A DNA stretch of 64,000 nt, taken from NCBI GenBank assembly GCA_934567355.1, contig CAKTJC010000001.1:1-64000 (forward strand), written 5' to 3'. Source of the DNA: an uncultured Oscillospiraceae bacterium (GTDB lineage: Bacteria; Bacillota; Clostridia; Oscillospirales; Oscillospiraceae). The translations under genes were made by a program, and so were the position numbers. The notes below the pieces were generated by a model. The model did no database searches and was not told the DNA's origin. It worked only from the letters and a program-made list of their open reading frames with translations. Positions 17,319 to 26,348 of this stretch are shown here, piece by piece (within the stretch, counting starts at the first letter, position 1; each line of letters opens with the position of its first letter).

Positions 17319-18551
17319 ATGGCATATCAGGGACGATACAACAGCGGCGCCGATAAGGGCGGCAGCAAGCGGCGCAGCAGCAAAGGGAGCGCCGGCACTG
17401 CCTGGAAAATTGTGCTGGCCGTGGTGCTGACCTTTGTGCTTACGCTTGGCCTGGTCGCCGGCATGGCATGGTGGTATATCAACTCGAAGGTGGGCAGGGT
17501 AAACCAAGCGACATTCGAGCAAAAAGATGTTTCGGATCAGGACCTTTCCAGTTTGATTGGGAACCTGGATGAGACCGCCCCTGCTCAGCTAAATGGCACC
17601 GTGCCTACCGATCCCGTCGAAACAGAGCCGCCCACGGAGGCCCCGACGGAAGCTCCCACAGAGCCGGACTACGGCAAAACGGGGAAAGTCGTAAATATTC
17701 TTGTGGTGGGTCAGGATACCCGTGAAGGCGAAGAGCATAAGTTGGCCGACTGCATCATGCTCCTGACACTGAACAAAGAGACCCACACGGTAGTAATGAC
17801 CTCTTTCCTGAGGGACAGCTATATTGACTTGCCGGATTACCGGGGCCACACCTGCGGCTGGAACCGCATCAATACCGCATATGCCCTGGGTTATGGCTGG
17901 TATGGCACAGCCGGCGCGATGGAAATGCTGGACATCACGCTAAAGAACAACTATGGCGTCACGGTAGACGGTAATGTGGAGTTCAGCTTTGACGCATTTA
18001 AAGCTGTAATTACTGCGATTGGTGGCGTAGAGGTCGACCTTCAGGGTGACGAACTCACCTACATGGCCGACTGGGCTCAGCAATATAACGATCACTACGA
18101 TTACAATGGTGTGGACAAGCGTGTTGATATTCACGAAGGTACCTGCCTGCTCAACGATGACCTAGCTCTGGAGTACGCTCGGGCCCGTCACGTCAACGCG
18201 AACGACAGTGATATGAATCGTGTCAAGCGCCAACAGATCATCCTGTCGCAGGTTGTGAATAAGCTTACAAAAATGAGTCCGTTGGAACTGGACAACCTAA
18301 TCAATCAGATACTGGAACAGATCATTACGGACATCAGTGAAGAGGATATCAAAACCTACATTACTGAGCTGACGCCATATCTGTTTAATTTGACTCTTGT
18401 AACCAATCAAATTCCTGCTGATGGAACCTACAAGGGTGAGATGAAGGAGCTTCCCGACGGTCTGAGCGGTGTGCTTGTGAATTACAACTTCCAAAAGAAT
18501 AAGGACATCATGGCAGCCGTCCAGGCCGGTGAGCTGCCTCCCACGGAGTAA
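17319..18551 (+). CDS. LytR-CpsA-Psr (LCP) family cell-wall glycan ligase
   Basis: 410 residues. A short basic cytoplasmic tail, one transmembrane helix (about 27-51), then a Thr/Pro/Glu-rich extracellular linker with EAPTEAPTEP. The LCP domain follows: VVNILVVGQDTREG, VVMTSFLRDSYIDLPDYRGH with the conserved Arg/Asp of the pyrophosphate-lipid site, and LALEYARARHVNANDSDMNR, the R-x-R signature. LCP enzymes transfer undecaprenyl-linked glycans to peptidoglycan. Placed divergently from the glycan cluster, it is likely to attach that product to the wall. Start ATG has AAAGGAG upstream. Confidence 0.92.
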   Translation: MAYQGRYNSGADKGGSKRRSSKGSAGTAWKIVLAVVLTFVLTLGLVAGMAWWYINSKVGRVNQATFEQKDVSDQDLSSLIGNLDETAPAQLNGTVPTDPVETEPPTEAPTEAPTEPDYGKTGKVVNILVVGQDTREGEEHKLADCIMLLTLNKETHTVVMTSFLRDSYIDLPDYRGHTCGWNRINTAYALGYGWYGTAGAMEMLDITLKNNYGVTVDGNVEFSFDAFKAVITAIGGVEVDLQGDELTYMADWAQQYNDHYDYNGVDKRVDIHEGTCLLNDDLALEYARARHVNANDSDMNRVKRQQIILSQVVNKLTKMSPLELDNLINQILEQIITDISEEDIKTYITELTPYLFNLTLVTNQIPADGTYKGEMKELPDGLSGVLVNYNFQKNKDIMAAVQAGELPPTE

Positions 18552-18562
18552 TTTCGTATTTC

Positions 18563-18598
18563 AAAAGAGAGCCGCAGCCCTGCGGTTCTCTTTTTTTG
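18563..18598 (+). terminator. Terminator of the LCP gene
   Basis: GAGAGCCGCA pairs with TGCGGTTCTC around a 3-4-nt loop, followed by seven T residues. Confidence 0.9.
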
Positions 18599-18693
18599 TT
18601 GAAATATAGCCGAAAATCTGCTAGAATAGTAGCGCTTGCCGGGAACTCTTCGGCAGACAAGAATGCTTTGTGGACTGAAGGTCGGGTGAAAGC

Positions 18694-19464
18694 ATGAACA
18701 CCAAGCAGGATTATATCGCAGTTTTCGATTCCGGGTTGGGTGGTTTGAGCGTTCTGCGGCATTTGCGCAGGCGGATGCCGGGGGAGCGGTTTCTCTATTA
18801 CGGCGATTCCGCCCATGCGCCCTATGGGGTGCGCAGCCGGGCGGATGTGGAGGCGCTGACGCTGAGTGCCGCCGACCGGTTGATGCGCCGGGGGCTGAAG
18901 GCGCTGGTGGTGGCCTGCAACACGGCGACCTCCGCCGCCATCGGGGCGCTGCGTGAAAAATATCCGGAGCTGATCGTGGTGGGCATCGAGCCGGCGCTGA
19001 AGCTGGCAGCAGATCGGTTTCCCGGCGGCCGGATCGGCGTGATGGCCACGCCGGTGACCCTCCGGGAGGAGAAATTCTCCCTTCTGCTGACCCGCTACGC
19101 CGCCTCGTGCCAGGTTTATAAAATCCCCGCCCCCCAGCTGGTCCCGCTGATCGAGGAGGGACGGGTGGACACTCCCATCATGGAGCAGACCCTGCATGCG
19201 CTGCTCGACCCCTTTGCATCCCGCATGGATGCGCTGGTGCTCGGCTGCACCCACTTTCCCTTTGCCTCCCACGCCATGGAGCGGCTTCTGGGACCGAAGG
19301 TGGCAGTGCTGGACGGCGGCGACGGCACCGCGCGGGAGACGCTGCACCGCCTGGAAGCCGCAGATTTACTGGAGCACGGCGACGGGGAACTGATTTTGGA
19401 AAACAGCCTGGGCACCCAGGAGATCATCCGCCGTTCCCGGCGCATGCTGGGTCTGGCAGACTGA
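18694..19464 (+). CDS. murI: Glutamate racemase
   Basis: 256 residues, the usual size. Converts L- to D-glutamate for peptidoglycan. FDSGLGGLSVLRHL (11-24) has the conserved Asp and Ser, VVACNTATS has the first catalytic Cys (75) and LVLGCTHFP the second (186) with its adjacent His. The YYGDSAHAPYG loop is intact. Start ATG at 18694 has GGTGAAAG upstream, a weak site. It begins a rightward run with udk and downstream genes spaced by 12 bases or fewer up to 21.97 kb, so these are probably one operon. Confidence 0.96.
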   Translation: MNTKQDYIAVFDSGLGGLSVLRHLRRRMPGERFLYYGDSAHAPYGVRSRADVEALTLSAADRLMRRGLKALVVACNTATSAAIGALREKYPELIVVGIEPALKLAADRFPGGRIGVMATPVTLREEKFSLLLTRYAASCQVYKIPAPQLVPLIEEGRVDTPIMEQTLHALLDPFASRMDALVLGCTHFPFASHAMERLLGPKVAVLDGGDGTARETLHRLEAADLLEHGDGELILENSLGTQEIIRRSRRMLGLAD

Positions 19465-19476
19465 GGAGGAACGGAT

Positions 19477-20100
19477 ATGGAAAACGGCATTCTGGTCATT
19501 GGCATCGCAGGCGGCACCGCCAGCGGCAAAACCACACTGATGAAAAATCTCATCAACGAATTCGGCGGCGAGGTAACGGTGCTCAGCCATGACAACTATT
19601 ACAAGCGCCACGACGATATGCTCTATGAGGAGCGCTGCAAGCTGAACTACGACGAGCCCGGCGCATTCGACACCAGTCTGATGGTATACCACCTGGAGCA
19701 GCTGCGCCGGGGCTTCCCCATTGAATGTCCGGTGTACGACTTCACCGTCCACAACCGTTCTGACGAGACGGTGCGCCTGGTGCCCCGTAAGGTCATCATC
19801 GTGGAGGGCATCCTGATTTTTGAAAACGAAGCGCTGCGCGACCTGATGGACATCAAGATTTTCGTGGACACCGATGCGGACATCCGCCTGTGCCGCCGCA
19901 TCAAGCGGGACGTGAACAAGCGCGGCCGCTCCCTGGAAAGCGTGCTGGCGCAGTACCAGGAAACGGTCAAGCCCATGCATGAGCGCTATGTGGAGCCGAG
20001 CAAGAAATATGCCGACCTGGTAGTGCCCGAGGGCGGCAAGAATCTGGTTGCCCTGAGCATGATCACCGGCCATATCCGCCACTACCTGGACGAGGTCTGA
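19477..20100 (+). CDS. udk: Uridine kinase
   Basis: 207 residues. Phosphorylates uridine or cytidine in pyrimidine salvage. Walker A is GIAGGTASGKTTLMKN near the N-terminus; SHDNYYKRHDDM and YDEPGAFDTSLM are the nucleoside-binding segments, and CRRIKRDVNKRGRSLESVL the lid with conserved arginines. GAGGAACGG precedes the ATG by six bases. Lies 12 bases after murI and one base before the HAD gene. Confidence 0.95.
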   Translation: MENGILVIGIAGGTASGKTTLMKNLINEFGGEVTVLSHDNYYKRHDDMLYEERCKLNYDEPGAFDTSLMVYHLEQLRRGFPIECPVYDFTVHNRSDETVRLVPRKVIIVEGILIFENEALRDLMDIKIFVDTDADIRLCRRIKRDVNKRGRSLESVLAQYQETVKPMHERYVEPSKKYADLVVPEGGKNLVALSMITGHIRHYLDEV

Positions 20101-20101
20101 A

Positions 20102-20743
20102 ATGAAATATGAAAGTCTGATTTTTGACATTGACGGCACCCTGTGGGATTCCCGCGCTCTGGTGGCGGAGGGCTATAATCTGCAGCTGCGCAGCGAAGGG
20201 CTGGAGCGCTACTGCGTGGATGCTGCCCGGCTGCGCCCCCTGTTCGGCAAAGTTATGACCGCCATTGCCGATGAGCTCTTTCCCGACCTGCCGGAAGCGG
20301 AGCGCTACAGCCTGATGGAGCGCTGCATGGCGCGGGAAAACGAATATCTGAAGGAAAATGAGTGCCGCATCGGCTATCCCGGCATTGCACAGGTTATCCG
20401 TGGGCTTTCCAAAACCCATCGTCTCTTCATCGTCAGCAACAGCCAGTGCGGCTATCCCGAGCTGTGCATGCAGAAGCTGGGGATAGCGGATTGCTTCCAG
20501 GGGCACCTGTGCTTCGGCGACACCGGCACGGGCAAGGGGCAAACCATCCGCACTTTAATGGAAAAACACGCCGTTTCCTCCTGCGCCTACATCGGCGACA
20601 CCCAGGGGGATCTGGACGCAACCGCCGAGGCCGGTATCCCCTTCATCTGGGCGGCCTACGGCTTCGATACCCCGGCGCGCTTTGATCTGCGCATCGATAC
20701 GCCCATGGATCTATTGACACTGGAACAGGAGGGAAAGCTGTGA
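20102..20743 (+). CDS. HAD-superfamily phosphatase (phosphoglycolate-phosphatase-like)
   Basis: 213 residues. LIFDIDGTLWDSR holds the nucleophile and acid Asp of HAD motif I; LFIVSNSQCGYPEL is motif II with Ser; SSCAYIGDTQGDLDATAEAG is motif IV with the GDxxxD metal ligands. The cap is helical (class I). The substrate is unknown. The stop overlaps the GTG start of the DUF89 gene by two bases, so the two are translationally coupled. Confidence 0.9.
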   Translation: MKYESLIFDIDGTLWDSRALVAEGYNLQLRSEGLERYCVDAARLRPLFGKVMTAIADELFPDLPEAERYSLMERCMARENEYLKENECRIGYPGIAQVIRGLSKTHRLFIVSNSQCGYPELCMQKLGIADCFQGHLCFGDTGTGKGQTIRTLMEKHAVSSCAYIGDTQGDLDATAEAGIPFIWAAYGFDTPARFDLRIDTPMDLLTLEQEGKL

Positions 20744-21636
20744 GCCTGCCCGTGGATTCCTATTGCATGCAGTGCTACCTGCAGCGCAATGCCGATCTGG
20801 TTCGCCCCCTGGGGGACGAAGCCAAAACCACTGCATTCCTGAAAAAAATCATGCAGATGTACATCGACGCCCCTGCCGATGTGCCCTCCCCCTGGTTTGG
20901 CCCGAAGGTTGCCGACCTGCTGCACGAGATGTACGGCCTGGAGCTTGACCGCTTCCGGCAGGAAAAGCTGGATTCCAACCGCTTTGTGCTGGAACGGATG
21001 GATGAGATCCGCCGCCGGGTGGAGGAGGCGGAGAACCCCGTTCTCGCCGGACTGCAGTTTGCCATTTTGGGCAATTATCTGGACTTTTCCGCCCTGCAGG
21101 GCAATGTCAGCTATGAAAAGCTGGATGAAATGCTGGACGGTGCAAAGAATATTGATGTCACCGGCGCGGCGTTTGATGCGCTCTGCGCCGATCTGGCTGC
21201 CAGGAAGAAGCTGCTGTACCTGACGGACAATGCAGGGGAGATCGGCTTCGACCGCATTTTTGCCGAGACGCTGCAAAAGAAATACCCCCAGCTGGAGATC
21301 ACCTTCTGCGTCCGCGGCTTTGTGACCCAGAACGACGCCACCCGGGAGGATGCCGCCGCCGTGGGTCTGCCCTTCCCGGTGATCGACAACGGCAGCCGCA
21401 TTGCAGGCACCTGGATCGAGGCGCTGAGCGTCGAAGCAAAGGAAGCGCTGGAAGCCTCCGACGTGATCCTTGCCAAGGGCATGGGCAATGCCGAAACCAT
21501 GTTCGGCTGCGGCTACAATGTCTACTACGCCTTCCTGGTCAAATGTCCTCGCTTCGTCCGGCTGTTTGACAAGCCGATGTTTACCCCCATCCTCATCCGC
21601 GACGGGGCAGCGCTGCATGAAACGGAGGAAAAATAA
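20740..21636 (+). CDS. DUF89 / ARMT1-like damage-control phosphatase
   Basis: 298 residues. The N-terminal DSYCMQCYLQRNADLVRPLG has the CxxC typical of prokaryotic stand-alone DUF89 proteins. LLYLTDNAGEIGFDRIFAET has the conserved Asp-Asn-x-x-Glu metal site, and ASDVILAKGMGNAETMFGCG supplies the second conserved cluster. DUF89 proteins are metal-dependent phosphatases proposed to remove damaged phospho-metabolites. GTG start overlapping the HAD stop. The pairing of two phosphatases of different folds behind uridine kinase suggests a clean-up role in sugar- or nucleotide-phosphate metabolism, but the substrate is not known. Confidence 0.85.
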   Translation: MSLPVDSYCMQCYLQRNADLVRPLGDEAKTTAFLKKIMQMYIDAPADVPSPWFGPKVADLLHEMYGLELDRFRQEKLDSNRFVLERMDEIRRRVEEAENPVLAGLQFAILGNYLDFSALQGNVSYEKLDEMLDGAKNIDVTGAAFDALCADLAARKKLLYLTDNAGEIGFDRIFAETLQKKYPQLEITFCVRGFVTQNDATREDAAAVGLPFPVIDNGSRIAGTWIEALSVEAKEALEASDVILAKGMGNAETMFGCGYNVYYAFLVKCPRFVRLFDKPMFTPILIRDGAALHETEEK

Positions 21637-21969
21637 GTGTCACTTTTCGCATTTCTGGGCGGCCGTCATGACAAAAAGGCCTGGGGGCGGGCGTTGTTCG
21701 CCTCCGGCTGCAAGCTTCCGGAGAAGCCGGATGTCAAGAAATACGAGCGCGCCACCCAGCAGATCATCGCCAACGACTGCAAGATCATCAAGGAGTGTGC
21801 CCATATCATTCTCAACACCAGAAGCGAGGCCGTGCGCTCCAAACGCAAAATGATCATGTTCAGCCGCTACAATCATCTGGCGCGACTGGAGCCCTATGCC
21901 GACCGCCGGCAGCAGGAGCTGATCGCCGACGCCAAGGCCGCAGCGGCCAAGGCAAGGCGAGTAAAATAA
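21637..21969 (+). CDS. Small basic hypothetical protein
   Basis: 110 residues, GTG start directly after the DUF89 stop with GAGGAAAAATAA as ribosome binding site within that gene. Rich in Lys, Arg and Ala and predicted to be helical (ATQQIIANDCKIIKECAHII). No motif recognised. Position and coupling suggest it belongs to the murI-udk-HAD-DUF89 operon. Confidence 0.6.
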   Translation: MSLFAFLGGRHDKKAWGRALFASGCKLPEKPDVKKYERATQQIIANDCKIIKECAHIILNTRSEAVRSKRKMIMFSRYNHLARLEPYADRRQQELIADAKAAAAKARRVK

Positions 21970-21980
21970 GCCGGAAATCC

Positions 21981-22008
21981 GCCCGTTCCCACCGTGGGAA
22001 CGGGCAAT
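21981..22008 (+). terminator. Hairpin ending the murI-udk operon
   Basis: GCCCGTTCCCAC (21981-21992) pairs with GTGGGAACGGGC (21994-22005). It has a perfect stem but only a short T stretch after it. Confidence 0.65.
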
Positions 22009-22121
22009 TTGTGGCAAAAATTAACAAAAACATAAGATTTGCACCGTCCCGCCCCGCTTGTATCGCAGCCGGATCTATGGTAAAATAGCGTTAAATTATT
22101 TTATCCAAGAGGAATTGCACC

Positions 22122-22967
22122 ATGAAAAAATCCACCGCTCAGAAAAAGGCTCTGGAAGCCCGCACGCAAACCGGCGGGGCGGCGCAGAAGCCCGCCGGGA
22201 AGCCGCCCAAGGCGCATCCTGCGGCAGCCGTTACCGCCTGCGTTCCCTTCGCGGCGCTGGCGTATTTCTGCAAAAATATCATGCCCGGCTACAGCTTTAC
22301 CGCGCTGGTGTGCCTGTGCATCATCGGCATCATTCTGTTTTACGGCTTCATGCCCGTTGTCGGGCGGGTGCTGCCGCGGTTTGCGCGGGTATGCACCATC
22401 GTGTTTACGCTGGCGCTGATCTGTGGACTGATCCTCTTCGGCGTCACCGAATATTTTATCATCCGCGCCAGCTTCGGCACACCGGATGCCCAGGTGGACT
22501 ATCTGGTGGTGCTGGGGGCGAAGGTGCGCGAGAGCGGTCCCTCCGTCTCCCTGTGGGATCGGATCTATGCGGCGGCGGATTACCTGAATGCCCACCCGGA
22601 TACCATTGCCATCGTCTCCGGCGGTCAGGGAGAGGACGAGCCCATCACCGAGGCGCTGAGCATGCGCGACGAGCTGGTGAAGCTGGGCATCCCGGAAAGC
22701 CGCATCTGGATGGAGGACAAGGCCACCTCCACCGATGAAAACCTTCGCTTCAGTCTCGACCTGATCGAGGAAAAGACCGGCACGCGCCCCCATACCCTGG
22801 GCGTGCTCTCCAGCGAATACCACCTGTGCCGCTCCGGTCTGATGGCAAAAAAGCTGGGCATTGATTTTGTGGGCGTCCCCGCCAAAACATCCAAGCTGAC
22901 ACAGCTGATCAATCACGCCATGCGGGAGGTCGCAGGCGTGTGGCATTTCTATCTTTTCGGGAGGTAA
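22122..22967 (+). CDS. YdcF/SanA-like DUF218 membrane protein
   Basis: 281 residues. A basic Lys/Ala-rich N-terminal tail, three hydrophobic helices (about 38-58, 62-82, 90-112), then the DUF218 domain starting VDYLVVLGAKVRESGPSVSL, with IAIVSGGQGEDEPITEALSM and SRIWMEDKATSTDENLRFSL. Family members (ElyC, SanA, YdcF) affect envelope biogenesis or peptidoglycan precursor use. Start ATG has AAGAGGA upstream. Three bases separate it from the M42 peptidase, so they are co-transcribed. Confidence 0.85.
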   Translation: MKKSTAQKKALEARTQTGGAAQKPAGKPPKAHPAAAVTACVPFAALAYFCKNIMPGYSFTALVCLCIIGIILFYGFMPVVGRVLPRFARVCTIVFTLALICGLILFGVTEYFIIRASFGTPDAQVDYLVVLGAKVRESGPSVSLWDRIYAAADYLNAHPDTIAIVSGGQGEDEPITEALSMRDELVKLGIPESRIWMEDKATSTDENLRFSLDLIEEKTGTRPHTLGVLSSEYHLCRSGLMAKKLGIDFVGVPAKTSKLTQLINHAMREVAGVWHFYLFGR

Positions 22968-22970
22968 ATC

Positions 22971-24011
22971 ATGATTCAAAAAGAATACGCAGATTTTGCC
23001 TGGGAGCAGACGGCGGCACTGCTTGCCATCGACTCCCCCAGCGGCTTTACGAAGGACGCCGCAAAGTGGGTGTGCGGCCGATTCCAGGATCTGGGCTTTC
23101 AGGCGGAGATCACCGCCAAGGGCGGCGTGCTGGTTGACCTGGGCGGCAGCGATGCGCGCGATGCCCTGCTGCTGGAAGCCCATACCGATACCCTGGGCGG
23201 CATGGTGGCACAGGTCAAACCGGACGGGCGGCTGAAGCTGACCAATCTGGGCGGCATGAACGCCAACAACGCCGAGGCGGAAAACGTGCGGGTATACACC
23301 CGCGCCGGAAAGGTGTACGAAGGCACCTGCCAGCTCCATGACCCCAGCATCCATGTCAACGGCAGCTACAGCGACACCAAGCGCAGCTGGGACACGGTGG
23401 AGATCGTCCTGGACGAGGACGTCCGCTCCGCCGATGATGTCCGCGCGCTGGGCATCGAGGTGGGAGACATCGTATGCTTCGATCCCCGCACCCGCCGCAC
23501 CGCCTCCGGCTATCTCAAGAGCCGGTTCCTGGACGACAAGCTCAGCGTGGGCATTCTGCTGGGCTTTGCAAAATATTTGAAGGACAACGGCATCACCCCC
23601 GCCCGGCGGGTGTACGCCCACATCACCGTGTATGAGGAGGTCGGCCACGGCGGCTGCGCCAGCGTGCCGGAGGGGGTCACCGAGGCCATCTCCGTAGACA
23701 TGGGCTGCGTGGGCGACGGCCTGTGCTGCACCGAGCGGCAGGTTTCCATCTGCGCCAAGGATTCCGGCGGTCCCTACAGCTACGAGGTCGTGGGCAAGCT
23801 GATCGACGCGGCAAAGAAAACCGGAGCGGACTACGCCGTGGACGTCTACCCCCACTACGGCTCCGACGTAGAAGCAACCCTGCATGCAGGCTATGACATC
23901 CGCCACGGTCTGATCGGCGCCGGCGTTTTCGCCAGCCACGGCTACGAACGCAGCCACATCGACGGGGTATACAACACCCTGAAGGTGCTGTGCGGCTACT
24001 TGAACGTGTAA
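22971..24011 (+). CDS. M42 family metallo-aminopeptidase
   Basis: 346 residues. Conserved metal ligands are seen in order: LLEAHTDTLGGMV (His and Asp), FLDDKLSVGILLG (bridging Asp), VYEEVGHGGC (catalytic Glu-Glu) and SHGYERSHIDGVYNT (last His). DIVCFDPRT belongs to the PDZ-like insertion. These cobalt/zinc enzymes form dodecameric shells that trim peptides. GGAGGTAAATC precedes the ATG. Downstream partner of the DUF218 gene. Confidence 0.9.
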   Translation: MIQKEYADFAWEQTAALLAIDSPSGFTKDAAKWVCGRFQDLGFQAEITAKGGVLVDLGGSDARDALLLEAHTDTLGGMVAQVKPDGRLKLTNLGGMNANNAEAENVRVYTRAGKVYEGTCQLHDPSIHVNGSYSDTKRSWDTVEIVLDEDVRSADDVRALGIEVGDIVCFDPRTRRTASGYLKSRFLDDKLSVGILLGFAKYLKDNGITPARRVYAHITVYEEVGHGGCASVPEGVTEAISVDMGCVGDGLCCTERQVSICAKDSGGPYSYEVVGKLIDAAKKTGADYAVDVYPHYGSDVEATLHAGYDIRHGLIGAGVFASHGYERSHIDGVYNTLKVLCGYLNV

Positions 24012-24031
24012 AACTTTGTTGTGTAAAAGAA

Positions 24032-24060
24032 CCCCGCCGGAGGATGATCCACCGGCGGGG
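24032..24060. terminator. Bidirectional terminator hairpin
   Basis: CCCCGCCGG (24032-24040) pairs with CCGGCGGGG (24052-24060) between the convergent M42 gene and the small secreted protein gene. Confidence 0.7.
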
Positions 24061-24075
24061 AAAGCGGATATGGGG

Positions 24076-24507
24076 TTACCAGCCGACAGCGATCACATAG
24101 CTGCCGGAGGACTGGAAGCGGCCTTCAATGACGTCACCGAAGTTGCAGGTGATCAGCTCCCAGGTGTCGGATCCATCGGCACAGAAAAACAGGCCGATGG
24201 TGCGTTTCAGGGTAGACCAAACCTTGAAGGTCACATCATATACCTCTTCGTCGCATTCCAGCGTACCGGCTTCCATCACCGTCAGGCGGCCGGCGGAGAA
24301 CTTGCAGTCCTCGGGGATGATCCCGTCGCTGTTTTCCACTGCGTCGTCCAGGACGTCCATCTCAGGCTTGACGCCCCAGTCGGAAGTGACCGCTGCGCCG
24401 GGGGTGGTCATCAGCACCTTCACCAGCTGAGCGGGGTCAGCAAACGCACTGATGCAGCATCCGACTACCAGCATTGCGGCCAGCGCCAAGGCAAGAATTT
24501 TTTTCAT
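24076..24507 (-). CDS. Small secreted hypothetical protein
   Basis: 143 residues. A clear signal peptide MKKILALALAAMLVVGCCIS ends at AFA-D. The mature part is about 120 residues, acidic, with YDVTFKVWSTLKRTIGLFFC and DTWELITCNFGDVIEGRFQS, suggesting a beta-rich extracellular domain. The signal peptide has GCC near a position that could be read as a lipobox, but the AFA cleavage site is the better fit. RBS GGAGGT precedes the start. No family recognised; probably secreted or wall-associated. Confidence 0.75.
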   Translation of the reverse strand: MKKILALALAAMLVVGCCISAFADPAQLVKVLMTTPGAAVTSDWGVKPEMDVLDDAVENSDGIIPEDCKFSAGRLTVMEAGTLECDEEVYDVTFKVWSTLKRTIGLFFCADGSDTWELITCNFGDVIEGRFQSSGSYVIAVGW

Positions 24508-24629
24508 TCAGAATACCTCCGTTTCCTGCGCGGCAGCGGCGCAGTGTTTTCTTTCATTATAAATTTTGAACAATGGTATGTCAAGGCAATTTGAGGAAAA
24601 ACATGCCGGAATATTCGACTTCTTTGTAT

Positions 24630-24661
24630 AAAATACCCGCAGCCGTTCGGCTGCGGGTAAC
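24630..24661 (-). terminator. Terminator of the PpiC-domain protein gene
   Basis: On the minus strand TACCCGCAGCCG pairs with CGGCTGCGGGTA around a short loop and is followed by TTTTAT. Confidence 0.85.
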
Positions 24662-24667
24662 TGCATA

Positions 24668-26227
24668 TCAAAAGATGACGGAATTGGCCAGCAGAATGTC
24701 GCCATACTGCACGGTCATGGGGCACTTGTCGGCGACTTCGTCCGCCAGGGCGTTGGCGTGCTCGGTGACATAATCGCTGCGCACGTACTGCTTCCACAGC
24801 AGGGTACTGCCGGAGAAGTACATTACATGGTAGCCGTAGTTGGTCTTGACGATGCCGGTGTCGCCCACCTGGCGCTCAGGGTCGAAGCACCAGTCGTTGA
24901 AAGCGGCAACCATTTCACCCTCGGTGACGCCTTCATACAGGCCGCCGTTCTGGTTGGAGCCGGGGTCGGCGGAGTGCTCATTGGCCAGAGCGGCAAATTC
25001 CTCCTCGGTCTGATCGCCCGCCAGGAAGGTGTCCAGCAGCTCCTGCGCCTGGGTCTGGGCAGCCTCCCAGGCCTCGTCGGAGAATTCCTCGGTGGAAATA
25101 TTGGTGCCGTCCGCACCCTCGGGGTAGATCAGGATATGGCGCACATCCACGGAGCGGGTGTCCTTTGTGATGTTGCTGGAGGTATAGCCTTCGGCATGCT
25201 CGTCATAATAGGCTTCCAGTTCTGCATCCGTGGGCTCGAACTGACTTGCCATCTGGGCGTAGTAGCCGTTGGCCTTGTAGTAGAGTTCCATGAAATAGAT
25301 ATAGTCTTCCAGCTCCGCGCCTGCGCCCAGACTGGAATGGAGCATGGCAAGTCCGGAGGCGAAGCCGTTGGCGACAGCGGTCTGCTCCATTTCTTCGGCA
25401 GCGTTTTCCAGATTGGAGCGCTGGGTCTCGGTCAGCTCAAAGCCGTTGGCATCCGCCTCAGCGGCCATGGCGCGGTAGTTCTTCCAGGAATTCAGGGCAC
25501 CCTCCAGGAAGAACTGCTGCCAGGTGCGGCTCTCCTCGGAGATCGGACACATCTGGGTATCCAGGCTCTGGGTCGCATCCAATCCCAGGTAGGAGGCATA
25601 AGCGCCGTACTGGGACATGAAATTGCGGAACTCCATCCAATAGTATACCTGGAGCTGTCCCTGGGTCAGTTCAAAATCACCGGCAGTGGCGACGATCTTG
25701 TCCCGGGCGGCGATGACGGCTTCATCTTCGGCGGTGTAGGTGCCCTTGCAGGTCACGTCGTCGGGATTGCCGTCGGCAGGGACGGTGGGAGCCTCCGTCG
25801 GCTCGGTCTCGGCGGCAGTTTCTGCCCCAGTCTCATCAGAGGGGACGGTAGCCTCAGCCGTTTCCTCAGGGGTTGCAGACCAGCCGCCGCGGAAACCGAA
25901 GAGAGCTCCCACAGCCAGAATCACCACGGCGATTGCAGCAACAATTACCAGCACAGTGGTGCCGGTTTTCAACTTCTTCGGTTTGTCATTTGCCGCTTCC
26001 TGAGGGGCGGCACTCTGAGCCGCGGCATTTTCCTCCGGCTGTACCGCGCTGTCGGCAGCGGTGTCCTGTGCCGGTACTCCGGCATTATCAGAGGAGACTT
26101 CCGGCTGCACTGTGCCGCTGTCGGCCTCTGCGGCGACAGGCTGCTCCTGCGCGTTATCCTTGCCGCAGCTGGGGCAGACGGTGCTGTCCTCCGGCATTTC
26201 GGCATTGCAGAATTTACAATGTTCCAT
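24668..26227 (-). CDS. Membrane-anchored PpiC-type peptidyl-prolyl isomerase with zinc ribbon
   Basis: 519 residues. The N-terminus has a zinc ribbon (CKFCNAEMPEDSTVCPSCG, residues 4-22), then an acidic/Ala-rich cytoplasmic stretch, one transmembrane helix (about 90-115: TTVLVIVAAIAVVILAVGAL) and an extracellular linker with TEPTEAPTVP. The extracellular part has a SurA-like helical region and a parvulin domain (RHILIYPEG, then LANEHSADPGSNQNGGLYEG and GIVKTNYGYHVMYF). This is a PrsA/SurA-like extracytoplasmic foldase, anchored by a TM rather than a lipid. ATG at 26227 has GGAAAGGAA upstream; the longer frame to 26365 lacks one. The cytoplasmic zinc ribbon is unusual for a foldase. Confidence 0.85.
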   Translation of the reverse strand: MEHCKFCNAEMPEDSTVCPSCGKDNAQEQPVAAEADSGTVQPEVSSDNAGVPAQDTAADSAVQPEENAAAQSAAPQEAANDKPKKLKTGTTVLVIVAAIAVVILAVGALFGFRGGWSATPEETAEATVPSDETGAETAAETEPTEAPTVPADGNPDDVTCKGTYTAEDEAVIAARDKIVATAGDFELTQGQLQVYYWMEFRNFMSQYGAYASYLGLDATQSLDTQMCPISEESRTWQQFFLEGALNSWKNYRAMAAEADANGFELTETQRSNLENAAEEMEQTAVANGFASGLAMLHSSLGAGAELEDYIYFMELYYKANGYYAQMASQFEPTDAELEAYYDEHAEGYTSSNITKDTRSVDVRHILIYPEGADGTNISTEEFSDEAWEAAQTQAQELLDTFLAGDQTEEEFAALANEHSADPGSNQNGGLYEGVTEGEMVAAFNDWCFDPERQVGDTGIVKTNYGYHVMYFSGSTLLWKQYVRSDYVTEHANALADEVADKCPMTVQYGDILLANSVIF

Positions 26228-26348
26228 TTTCAGATTCCTTTCCAATCGTTGTAGAGAAACTTTTTTTAGTTTATCACACTGCACTGATAAAAACAAGCTT
26301 TTTCCACCGGAAAACCGCATATACACAGTTTGTTTATATTCTCCCGAC

